From: Castanea sativa
Taxonomy: Eukaryota; Streptophyta; Magnoliopsida; Fagales; Fagaceae
Assembly: GCF_040712315.1 (NCBI RefSeq)
Contig: NC_134013.1
Location: forward strand, 36,826,001 to 36,890,000
Direction of reading: 5' to 3'
DNA length: 64,000 nt
Both the position numbers and the translations under genes were made by a program. A model generated the notes under the pieces. It did no database searches, had not been told where the DNA came from, and was given only the letters and a program-made list of their open reading frames with translations. Shown here in pieces: positions 38,101 through 46,098 of the stretch. Numbering within the stretch: the stretch's first letter is position 1; each line of letters opens with the position of its first letter.

Positions 38101-41100
38101 TATGCTCATTTCCAAAAGAATGAAATTGAGCGGCAAGTAAAGGAAATGTTAGCCACAGGATTGATCTGTCCAAGCAACAGTCCATTTTCTTCACCCATCT
38201 TATTAGTAAAGAAGAAAGATGGGTCCTAGCGGTTTTGTACTAATTATCGTGCTCTAAATACAGTGACGATCAAAGATCGATTTCCAATTCCGACAGTGGA
38301 TGATATGCTGGATGAGCTTCATGGTGCAACGTATTTTACAAAGTTGGACCTTCATGTAGGTTACCATCAGATTCGTGTTCATCCCGAAGACATTCATAAA
38401 ATAGCCTTCCGCACTCACAGTGTTCATTATGAATATATGGTGATGCCTTTTGGGCTTTGTAATGCCCCCTCCACTTTTCAAGCTACTATGAATTCCATAT
38501 TCCAGTCATACTTACGGAAGTTCTTGCTGGTTTTCTTTGATGACATGTTGATTTATAGCAAAGGATGGGAGGAGCATGTAGCACAACTTCGGAAGGTTCT
38601 TAAGGTCCTCAACAGCCATCAGTTCTTTATTAAGCCATCCAAATGTGTATTTGGAGCTCGTGAAGTTGAATATTTGGGTCATGTGATCTCACAAGAGGGT
38701 GTGCACTTGGACAATCGGAAAATTCAAGCCGTGCAAAGCTGGCCTAGGCCACGAAACATCACAAAGCTACGTGGGTTTCTTGGTCTCACCGGGTATTACC
38801 GCAAGTTCGTACGACATTATGGACTTACCGCAGCACCATTGACTGACTTGTTGAAGAAAGGGAACTTTGGTTGGAATTCAAAGGCTAATGAGGCATTTGA
38901 AAAACTCAAATGTGCCATGGTGACCACTCCAGTGTTGGCTCTACTGGATTTCACAGATGCTTTTATTGTTGAAACAGATGCCTCTGACTATGGGATTGGA
39001 GCTGTGTTAAGTCAAAAGGGACGACCCATTGCTTATTTGAGCAAGGCATTGGGTCCATCTAAACGGGCATGGTCAATTTATTCTAAGGAGATGCTAGCAA
39101 TTATGGAGGCAGTCAAGCTGTGGCAACCTTACTTGTTGGGGAGAAAATTTCAGATATGGACTGATCAAAAAAGCTTGAAGTTCCTATTAGAACAGAGAGT
39201 GGTTACACAAACAACAGAAATGGGTAGCAAAATTAGTGGGATTCAACTATGAAATTAAGTATCAACCCGGTAAAACCAATGCAACAACAGATTCATTGTC
39301 AAGGTTGATCGATGGACTGCTACTTGCTGCTATTATTGAGTGCTAAGGAGCAACCCAGCCATAGTTTGATATTTGGGAGGAAATCAAGCAAGCCAACACT
39401 GAAGAACCATACTTAATAAAACAACTTCGTATGTTGCAAGAAGCACCAGAGACCATGCCACACCATAAGCAGCAAGCAGGAATCTTGTTCTACAAAAATC
39501 GAGCGGTGATTGCACCAACATCTTCACTAAAGCAAGTGCTCTTAAAGGAATTTCATGATTCAAAAATGGCGAGTCATTCTGGAGTGTTAAGAATCTATAG
39601 AAGATTGTCACAAAATTTCTATTGGGAAGCCATGAAGCAAGATGTTTGGGATTATGTAGCAACATGTGACGTGTGCCAAAGAAACAAGAGTGATTCATGT
39701 TTGCCTGCCGGCCTACTCCAACCCTTGTTGATTCCCTCTTAAGTATCTGAAGAAATTAGTATGGACTTCATTGATGGCCTACCTGTTTTTGCAAGAAAAA
39801 CTTCCATTATGGTGGTAGTTGATCACCTAACAAAGTACGCTCATTTCTTTGCTCTAAGCCACCCCTATTCAACAAGTAAGATAGCAGATGTGTTTGTCTC
39901 CGAGGTGATGAAGACTTACATGGAATTCCTCTATCTATTGTCAGTGACAAAGATCCCATTTTTATGAGTTCTTTCTGTCAAGAGTTCTTTAAGATGCAAG
40001 GTACACAGTTGAAAACTAGCTCAGCTTATCATCCCCAGACCGATGGGCAAACTGAAGTGATAAACCGCTGCCTTGAGCAATACCTTCGATGTTATGCGAG
40101 TCAGAGTCCAAAGAAGTGGGAGCAGTTTTTAGCTTGGGTAGAGTATTGGTACAATACAACTTATCATCACTGTACCGGTACCACTCCCTTTCAAGCACTC
40201 TATGGTCGACCTCCACCGGTATTGGTCAATTATTTAGTTGAATCATCTCCAGTGAATGAGGTTGATCAGAGTTTGATTGACCAAGACCAGCTGTTGAAGG
40301 AGCTAAAGGGGAATTTGCAGCGAGCAAATAATAGGATGAAGCAATATGCAGATGCCAAGCGTAGGGAAGAACATTCCTAGTTGGTGATTGGGTGTACCTT
40401 AAGCTTCAACCATATCGATAGCATAGTATTTTTCGAAGAGCACATCAAAAGCTAGCAAGCAAGTATTTTGGGCCATTTCAAGTCACGGCTAAGGTAGGAG
40501 CTGCAACATATCGTCTAGCACTACCTGTGGACTCTAAGATCCATCCAGTGTTTCATGTGTCATTTTTGAAGAGGAAGGTGGGTGATACCAACAATGTCAC
40601 CAGCATTCTGCCTCCATACTCTAAGGAGCACGGGCCTATGTTAGAACCTCTATGCATTCTGGACTACAAGTGGGTGAAGTGAAGAACTAAGCTGTACACA
40701 TAAGCATTGGTGCAACGGAAAAATATGGCAGCTGAAGATGCAACTTGGGAGGACGTTGAACAACTCCAACAGCAATTTCTAGCTATTAACCTTGGGGACA
40801 AGTTTCCACTTCAAGCGGGGGCAAGTGATGGAAAGCCACGCAAGAGTCCTACAAAGCCTCAACCTAATCCTAAATACCTAGCTATTCTTGGAGATAAGCA
40901 TAACAAGAGTCCTGCTGCTGTGCACGAGGAGCTGTTGCAGAAATCTTAGGAGTTTGAGTTCAAATTGCTTCTTATCTTTATCTTTAATTTATCTTATCCT
41001 TAGTTTGAATGTTGAAGTAGTTGATTATTTAAATAAACGATGTAGGCAATAGGCTGATCATTGATGAATTTAGAATTGTCTTGTGGTTTGTCTTCCACCC

Positions 41101-41627
41101 AAGGGAAGTCATTTATCAATTCCATCTTTGTTTCCATCAGTACCCAACAGTGCTCTTGTATTAAGAAAATCAATAAACTCTCAAATCCCAACTCACGCAT
41201 GTGGGACACAGCTACCTTTTAACCAAAAAACACTACCAAGAATCTTCTAGGTTCCAAAAACAATCTATGCGTTTGTTCCAACACAAGCATCTTCCAACCT
41301 CACAAAGTGTATTGGTGAACTTGGTAAAAAAAACATGGATTTCAAAACTATTTAGTTTAAGAAACTTACTAACTATAGTATAGAGTCTCGCAAGAGATTA
41401 TTACCATCCATAAACACCATTGACATATGTATGTATAAAAATGGTTTTCCTTTTGTGGGGCACTTGAACTGTGAGTAGTGGAGAAAAAGTGATCAGTTCA
41501 TGCGAAAGTGATAGGTAGTCTCATTGAATTTGGGCAGTAGAATTTAAAAGAAAATAGAGTGAGAATATACTTCAGATATTTCGGGGCCCACATTGCGAAC
41601 GTGAATGACCTTAGAAGGTTCTGTCAT
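23140..41627 (-). CDS. PTB3: Polypyrimidine tract-binding protein homolog 3 (RRM RNA-binding protein)
   Basis: Fourteen coding exons on the minus strand: 41571-41627, 31803-31874, 31622-31698, 31264-31345, 30438-30561, 30049-30113, 29906-29955, 29702-29743, 29551-29602, 29398-29452, 29285-29298, 26715-26822, 26487-26630, 23140-23529. All junctions are GT-AG, phases fit, and the sum is 1332 nt, or 443 residues plus stop; plant PTB3 is near 430. It starts MTEPSKVIHVRNVGPEISE. RNA-recognition motifs: RRM1 about 6-80, RRM2 about 97-180 (PNRILLVTIHHMLYPITVD), RRM3 about 245-320 (CTVLVSNLNPDRIDEDKLFN), and a C-terminal RRM about 360-435 (KMIHLSTLPQDLTEEEI). A Gly/Ala-rich linker (AAAIAAAFGGGLPPG) precedes RRM3. 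Family role: binds pyrimidine-rich RNA and controls alternative splicing and mRNA fate in nucleus and cytoplasm. No disruption is seen; transposons lie only in introns. Confidence 0.93.
24490..24760 (-). mobile_element. LINE fragment in the last PTB3 intron
   Basis: The minus frame gives CFHVPVINLAWTAHIFYHMW and IGRNTRIHG, the end of a plant LINE zinc-binding region (W..H..Y..W..RN.R). It is a truncated relic in the intron at 23530-26486. Confidence 0.55.
24981..25640 (-). mobile_element. 5'-truncated LINE copy with A-tail, in the last PTB3 intron
   Basis: A T-run at about 24981-25000 is the A-tail of a minus-strand LINE. Upstream of it the minus frames give CIMWCIWRELNARSFEG and, higher up, SFPWKLVWQAKVPPSVA, both typical of the zf-RVT region. 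Stops are frequent. Confidence 0.65.
27200..28030. mobile_element. LINE zf-RVT fragments of both orientations in a PTB3 intron
   Basis: On the plus strand 27576-28010 reads SWEELRTKYEEVPWQKLIWF and a broken version of the CIFCGICIE..SHLFF zinc-binding motif. Just before it (about 27270-27400) the minus strand has the C-terminal part of a similar domain. Both are relics in intron 26823-29284. Confidence 0.55.
28030..29284. other. Rest of PTB3 intron 11; probable further LINE tail relic
   Basis: Mostly featureless intron. Around 28905-29060 the sequence AAAGAAAATTTTATTCGAAG and what follows looks like the 3' UTR/tail region of a minus-strand plant LINE. No coding exon is missing from PTB3 here. 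Confidence 0.35.
29285..29298 (-). other. PTB3: 14-nt coding microexon of PTB3
   Basis: Acceptor CCAG, exon TTCCATTTCCACAG, donor GTGAGT. It completes the codon left by exon 10 (G + TT = Val) and adds P-F-P-Q, joining TGRA to MANAAAIAAA. Skipping it would shift the frame (14 is not a multiple of three). Confidence 0.85.
32460..32990 (+). pseudogene. Retrotransposon gag fragment, plus arm of the palindrome
   Basis: Across frames it encodes EKWMTVKEKVFRVLKCS, GEKVGYATYMLRGD and CTWEVFKAALYD, typical of plant Ty3-type gag (retrotrans_gag: Y..W...L). A frame change and a TAG after RGD break it. The inverted copy at 33050-33390 contains the same motifs, with its own lesions. Confidence 0.65.
33050..33470 (-). 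pseudogene. Retrotransposon gag fragment, minus arm of the palindrome
   Basis: The minus strand matches the gag at 32627-32950 with many small differences: shared ATTTAAGAGATT, GGAGCCA.TGAA, AACAAGTGTTGCCAAGA-like and GAAAATGAGTTCATT. It ends with GCAGAATTTGCTAAGATGG near 33050, which marks the turn of the palindrome. Confidence 0.65.
33872..34912. other. Intron segment between two elements; no feature
   Basis: A/T-rich DNA with short ORFs of no recognisable similarity. Confidence 0.5.
34913..35228 (+). repeat. 5' LTR of the gypsy element
   Basis: It begins TAATGGAAAGCC (the terminal TG has become TA; the partner LTR has TGATGG) and ends TTTCCATCA, 316 bp. Confidence 0.9.
35244..36260 (+). 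pseudogene. Gypsy gag region
   Basis: It starts MATNKDRIEKLESNMQELRE (coiled-coil N-terminus), passes REANQWWQSIKKVY (retrotrans_gag core) and ends in a zinc knuckle CFSCNEKCTPGHRC near 36165-36205. In-frame stops at about 35474, 35526 and 35938, and frame changes near 35980, break the capsid protein. Confidence 0.85.
36390..36650 (+). pseudogene. Gypsy aspartic protease region
   Basis: The frame contains ELVVLIDSGSAHNFMDQKL, the Asp-Ser-Gly catalytic motif of retropepsins, and VLGIQWLE, where the LINE insertion cuts it. The protease would mature the polyprotein. Confidence 0.85.
36651..37752 (-). mobile_element. 5'-truncated LINE nested in the gypsy element
   Basis: An uninterrupted T-run (36652-36669) is the A-tail of a minus-strand LINE. 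Minus frames give the zf-RVT region (KSVDHLLLHCPVTHTLWNFM, 36867-37247) and, upstream, RIRFWHDRWIGDN (37459-37668). It ends near 37752, where the gypsy frame resumes (LLGPVECDWKKMTMKFLWEG). Flanks TTGGAG and TTGTGAAG may be the degraded target duplication. Confidence 0.85.
37756..39300 (+). pseudogene. Gypsy reverse transcriptase and RNase H region
   Basis: RT motifs in order: ILLVKKKDGS, then a TAG at 38227-38229 where this family has Trp, CTNYRALN, TKLDLHVGYHQIRV, MPFGLCNAPSTFQ, FFDDMLIYS (the F-x-DD catalytic box), then VEYLGHVIS. RNase H follows with VETDASDYGIGAVLSQ and IMEAVKLWQPYLLG. A frameshift near 39215 precedes the connection to integrase. The long open stretch (329 codons) shows fairly recent decay. 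Confidence 0.9.
39431..40380 (+). pseudogene. Gypsy integrase region
   Basis: The HHCC zinc domain is visible (EFHDSKMASHSGVLRIYRRL, ATCDVCQRN). The catalytic core gives WMDFIDGLP-like MDFIDGLP, then IVSDKDPIF in a shifted frame near 39945, and TDGQTEVINRCLEQY. All three acidic residues (D, D, E) are present, but a TAA (39741) and a frameshift (about 39930) interrupt the enzyme. Confidence 0.88.
40380..40825 (+). pseudogene. Gypsy integrase C-terminus and chromodomain-like tail
   Basis: Frames give VGDWVYLKLQPYR, SKYFGPFQV, YRLALP, IHPVFHVSFLKR and MAAEDATWEDVEQLQQQF. The last is the end of a chromodomain (W.....DATWE) that in chromoviruses guides insertion to chromatin. Three or more stops occur. 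Confidence 0.8.
40826..41139 (+). repeat. 3' LTR of the gypsy element
   Basis: 314 bp, TGATGGAAAGCC to TTTCCATCA, about 95% like the 5' LTR, followed by the target duplication GTACC. Confidence 0.9.
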
Positions 41628-42330
41628 TGTGCTCAAGCTGAACCAAGCTGACCCTGACCCTGACCCCGACCCCGACCCTGGCTGTAACAAACCCAACCGT
41701 AAAATCAGTTTAGCATTGCTTTAAATTTAGAAGCAATCAAATTAATAAATATCACACACACAACAAATTTTATTTTTTAAAATTCAAAATGCAAACAAAC
41801 GGACTTTATTTTGTGAAGCTGAATTACAGACAGCACTACTAAATTAAACACTCAACAGCTTGCGTGAAATGAACACAAATATAGTATCGAAAACCCTAAA
41901 TCAAAACAATATAAAGAAAATCATAATTTTAAGAAGATTAAAAGAACATTTAATTATTTTTATACAACAATAACAAAAGAGGGTGTGTGCAGTGCAGGTC
42001 AAAACCCTAGGTCCTAAAAGAAATCACAAAAGGAGAAAGTTTTGAATCGAAGAGAATCTACAAACAAACAGGTGGATAGATTCAAAACTTGAAGTTCACA
42101 ACTTTTTTTCTTTTTCTTTCTCAGCAACCAAACGGACCGTACATTCAAAGTAAAATAAAATATGAAAAATAAATAAATAAATAAATTAGCTTGGCTTGGC
42201 TTGCCTCAGAGAGAGAAAGTGATGATGATTGATGAGTGAGGGATTGAGAGAGTAACTGCGCAACTGCAACGCGTATTGTGTTTGTTGTCTGCTCTCTGTT
42301 TCTCAAATCTCTTCAATCTCACTCGCACTC
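41628..42330 (-). other. PTB3: PTB3 5' UTR, possibly with a 5'-UTR intron
   Basis: Leader upstream of the PTB3 ATG. A good acceptor TTGTTACAG ends at 41682. A fitting donor GTACGGTCCGTTTGG begins at about 42142 (GGTTGCTGAGAAAG follows, as often in plant first introns). A 5'-UTR intron of about 460 bp is therefore likely. If so, the second exon begins CCAGGG, directly with the G-rich motif. Confidence 0.5.
41652..41678 (-). promoter_or_regulatory. G-quadruplex-type motif in the PTB3 5' UTR
   Basis: On the mRNA strand five G-runs of 3-4 (GGG, GGGG, GGGG, GGG, GGG) are separated by TC or TCA and end about 24 nt before the start codon. This fits the G3+N1-7 quadruplex rule and could affect translation or nearby splicing. 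Function is inferred. Confidence 0.6.
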
Positions 42331-42352
42331 GCACTAATTACTGCTCTCTCTT

Positions 42353-42360
42353 TTTATATA
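42353..42360 (-). promoter_or_regulatory. Probable TATA box of PTB3
   Basis: TATATAAA on the minus strand, followed by a CT/GA-rich leader (GAGAGAGCAG). It predicts a transcription start near 42325. No other TATA-like motif is better placed. Confidence 0.5.
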
Positions 42361-42522
42361 CGCGGCCTTTTTCTTTTTCTTTTACTTTTTTAATAAATTT
42401 ATATACGCGGCCTTATAATAAACTAATACCATTTTTTTTTTTTAATAAAACATAGGATTTATTTATTATTTAAGGAGCATTTTTACGAGTATTGTACATT
42501 GGGCACGGGCAAGGATGTCGTA

Positions 42523-42776
42523 GGGTCTGTTTGGATGTAGCTGAAATTGAAATTGAAAATTGAAAAATATTGTAATAAAATAATTTTTTTAATGTGTGAA
42601 TAGTACTGCGGGACTTATTTTTAATAAAAAATTGTTGAAAAAGTACGTAAACAGTGCACGCACAGTATGCGCATAATGTGTGCACAGTGCCTGTCCCCTG
42701 CAGCAGAAACGAAAAGGAAAAAAAAAAGCGCTGGAAACGCTGAATGCTAAACGCGTTCAGCTGGATTCAAACGCCT
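42523..42776. mobile_element. MITE upstream of PTB3
   Basis: The left end GGGTCTGTTTGGATGTAGCTG matches inverted the right end CAGCTGGATTCAAACGCC. TCGTA occurs on both flanks (about 42518-42522 and 42777-42781). It has no coding capacity and sits about 165 bp above the PTB3 TATA box. Confidence 0.65.
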
Positions 42777-42982
42777 TCGTAATGTGGAAGAATGATCCAT
42801 TCTTGACCAAAGAGTATCCTGCAATCCAAAATTAAAACAAAAAGTTCTAGTGCCAGTACATCATAGGTTGTTAGCCAATTGAGGAGAATTTGACAGTCAA
42901 TTTCTAGGTTTATATGTTTAAATCCTAATTCCCAAGCCTTTTTTAAACTATATTTAATTGAGGCAATGCCAGTGTGAATTAA

Positions 42983-43309
42983 CGCTCTATTTGTTTCAAC
43001 AATGATGTTTTCTAGAAAATGAGTTATTTTCTAAATAACATTTTCTATAAAACTATCTCATTTTCCAATGTTTGGTAACAACTTTAAATGAGTTGAAAAA
43101 CAACTTCCTAACTTTCCTTATTTAGCTTGCTATGAGATAGAGTTGTTTTCCAAAAAAATTTAATGGAAAACAATCTTAAAAAATAAGCCATATTTTTTAT
43201 GTTGACCAAAGATAGTTTTCCTTTGACTCATATTTTTTTATGCTACCAAACACTGGAAAACAAGGAAAACTATCTTTACACAAGGTTTTCCATTGAAACA
43301 AACGGAGCG
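42983..43309. mobile_element. PIF/Harbinger-like MITE (TAA target site)
   Basis: The left end CGCTCTATTTGTTTCAACAA and the right end (TTGAAACAAACGGAGCG) form TIRs. TAA flanks both sides (42980-42982 and 43310-43312). The interior is rich in inverted GGAAAAC/GTTTTCC motifs. Confidence 0.75.
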
Positions 43310-43419
43310 TAAGAAACCTTTTATCCATCTTTTTTGGTTGTCTCTTAATACATCTCCACCTCCTGCTTTATTAGGGTTATATTTAGAATTATTATCTGTA
43401 TTTAAAGTAACAAAAGGGG

Positions 43420-44100
43420 GTTGTGGAGGATGTCAAGATATTATTTTAGTGACTTTTGTTCCTTTTGTTTTTCTATTATATGCAAGATGATAAAATTCTG
43501 TAACTAAATGTGAAGTTTTGTGCATAAGCATGTTTAGTCTTTCAGAAGGAGGATTGAATATCCTATTATTCCTAGATAGCCAAAGTTGCCAAATTCTGTA
43601 AGCAAATAAATATTCCAAGGCGTCATTTGAAAAGAGTTGAGAGATGTGTTAGTTAAATTTTTGTGTAACCATTCTAAAAGCGATGTATGAAAAAGAAGAT
43701 ATTTCTCATTGCCTCGAGAGAGCAATCCTGAAATCCTTTGCCCAAGAGCAGTCTTGAATGACTTGTAAAGTATTTTCAAGATTTAGACATCTGAGACACT
43801 CAGAACCAATACCATGTTGGTGGTGAGCAATAAAAGAATGTGTTGATAATATGTTATGTGTGCATTTCCATATAATAATTTGAATTTTTGTGGACATGGG
43901 GTTTTCCATATCCTATTCCATCGACTTTTATCAAATTGAATCTCTTTATGTGTGTATATGAATTTGGATGCTTCTTTCACAGTGCATTGGTCATTACTAT
44001 TTGGCCAAATTGGGTTTGTCTAGTTGGATATGGTATTGTGCCAAAGGAATACTGAATACCTCAAATAAATTCCTTGATTTTGTCAAGTAGTGGAATGGTT
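43420..44100 (-). mobile_element. LINE relic (zf-RVT and downstream region)
   Basis: Minus frames give WKTPCPQKFKLLYGNAHITY / WKCTHNILSTHSFIAHHQHG, then CLRCLNLENTLQVIQDCSWA, then YRIWQLWLSRNNRIFN. These are the zinc-binding region and the following helix of a plant LINE, broken by frameshifts. No A-tail is obvious. Confidence 0.65.
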
Positions 44101-44841
44101 AGGGATTTCAGATTCCACGCACCCTCTTAATGCATGAATTCTACATTAAGTTCATCTTCTGCATGGGATAAATGACCTTAATATGATACCTAAGAGGTCC
44201 CCATGGTATCCAATTATCATGCCATGGTAATGTGAACTCATATATGTAAGTTATTGGCCCAATATGGTTCCCAGATCTAATTTAGGTGGCAGCCCCACTT
44301 TTCTCCACCACGGTCCACTCGCCCGGGTACTCTCCTTTGCGCCCACATTAACCCACTTAATGGACTAGCTGTTTGATTCTTTTCATTCTTCATAAACTCC
44401 TTATCTTATCCATTAATTGTGTAACTCCAGCCCATCAGATTTATGTCCAGCAATTAATCTTGTAACACCCACTACGTCAGAATAATGGACCTAATTAATC
44501 AGACTAACTTGGATAATAATTTCGTGAGACCCATTGAGCTTATAAATAGACTTATTCAGACCCATCCAAGTAACTGATATGTCACAATGTTAAGACACCA
44601 AAAAATCAAGCAATTGCAAGCATTCTTATACACTAAAAAATAGTGAGGTTCTTGGCAAGGAAGGGTGTTCTTTCTAGTGGAACTTTGGGTTTGAACACTT
44701 AGTGCAAATGTTATTCTACTCATACGACATTTGTTATGCTGTTATATCTTGAGGGAGACAAGTCAAAGAAGATCTGTACCGGTTACAAAGTTTAGCCAAC
44801 CAAGGGCTTGAATCTTCTTAAAGAGAGCGAGTGTCACACCT
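44101..44841. other. Intergenic, no gene recognised
   Basis: Ordinary mixed-composition DNA between the LINE relic and the Tat element. TTATAAATAG near 44540 is a TATA-like motif and might belong to an old LTR; I found no partner for it. Confidence 0.4.
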
Positions 44842-45592
44842 GTAAGTGCACAATTGCACCTGGTCCCAAGAACAGTTATGGGCTCAGGCCCAACGAGCCT
44901 TAAACAATATGAATTTGTAGAGTGTGGGCTTGAAACCCAGGTTAGAAGCGTGTGAGGATTAAATGACAAACTAAAGATTGCAAGTAATTGGAAACAATAA
45001 AGAATATCGTAAATCAGCTTCCTCAGATGTAAACCGAGAGTTGTTCTTATATTATATCTTTCTCTTTGTTTCTTTTTCTCTTTTAGTTTACAAAAAGTCC
45101 GTCCTCTTTTCTGTCTTAGATTGCTCTTTAAATACTACTCTTTTGAATACTTTGTACACGTGTTGCCTCACCTCCCCCTTAGCTTAGATATTTCTTTTTT
45201 CAGTGCCTTTGAATAGTAACCAGAAGTTTCTCTTCCATTGTTCAGGTGTCACTTCCCCAAAAATGTGGCCAGGGTGGTAGGTGCAGGGTCTTTAATGTGG
45301 AGGTAGCAGCCTTTATCTTTGACATTTTTTCAACACCGGTGCTTCTGGGGCGTTTTAGGGTTCACCCCTTTTAACCATTGGCCCTAACCGTGTCATCCCC
45401 TAATCTTTACTATGAAATCCCGAGTTCTTCGGTGTTCATCCGAGGGTAAGTTCACCCTCGGCTGGATCCTCGGACCCTCGGCGTATGGGCCGACCCATAG
45501 TACTAACAAATTCTAAACCCAAGAGCAGGTCGGCCTTCCTTAACACGGCCCAAAAGGCCCACATTCCCATCAGGATCTTCTTACCCCCCACA
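44842..45592 (-). repeat. Left LTR (3' LTR in element orientation)
   Basis: 751 bp. Directly inside it the minus strand reads TTTTGAGGGGCTAT, a reasonable polypurine tract, which confirms the minus orientation. Confidence 0.9.
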
Positions 45593-46098
45593 ATAGCCCC
45601 TCAAAACTCTATTTTTCAACGTTCGAGGAGAGAAATAGGGTTTTGATCCGACGAGAACCTACTCCACTCACTTTGTGAGTGATGGCACGTGTGGAAATCG
45701 TTTCGCGTCCCAGAAGATGCCACTTGGCGGTTTTATTTTCAACAACACGCGTATTTAATACTGCTAGTTACACTTTGTCCCTCACGTTCAACGGTGAGAT
45801 GGGCATCCAACGGCCCTCGTTACTCCACGAAATTTTAGGCGGGACAAATATAATTTCGAGGCTGCCTTTTTGCATGTCGTGACGCTTCGGGAACCTGCGC
45901 CTTCAATTAATTCCTCAGGGGCTAATCCCATCAAAACATCAACAATCATACTTTACCTGCAGAAAACCGTGGAAACCTGTACCTTCAACTTTGTAAGTTC
46001 TTGCTCTCTCAATTCTTAACCTTTTCTCCTCAGATACAGTCCTCGGCTATCTTCGTGAATATTCTCCCCTTTAGAGTTTAGCCTTTCGTTCCTCTGTA

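Larger units (their letters stand above)
34913..41139 (+). mobile_element. Chromovirus-like Ty3/gypsy LTR retrotransposon, complete but defective, in PTB3 intron 1
   Basis: LTRs are 34913-35228 and 40826-41139, flanked by the identical 5-bp duplication GTACC (34908-34912 and 41140-41144). The primer site TTGGTATCCGAGC lies at 35231 (tRNA-Met type). A purine tract GCGGGGGCAAG precedes the 3' LTR. The internal order gag, protease, RT, RNase H, integrase, chromodomain-like tail places it in Ty3/gypsy chromoviruses. I count about 17 differences between LTRs by eye (about 5%). It lies antisense to PTB3, and a LINE interrupts it (36651-37752). Confidence 0.92.
31875..41570 (-). other. PTB3: PTB3 coding intron 1, about 9.7 kb, loaded with transposons
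   Basis: The donor GTATAT follows codon 19 (ATATCTGAA) and the acceptor CCAG precedes AATGATTTGC. The intron contains a palindromic LTR-retroelement (32032-33871), about 1 kb of plain A/T-rich DNA, and a gypsy element (34913-41139) with a nested LINE. The other PTB3 introns are 81 to about 3000 bp. Confidence 0.85.

Noticed and set aside
41650..41680. Telomere-like repeat
   Set aside because: The unit is (TGACCC)n-like, not the plant TTTAGGG repeat, and is only about 30 bp. It is better described as a G-run motif.
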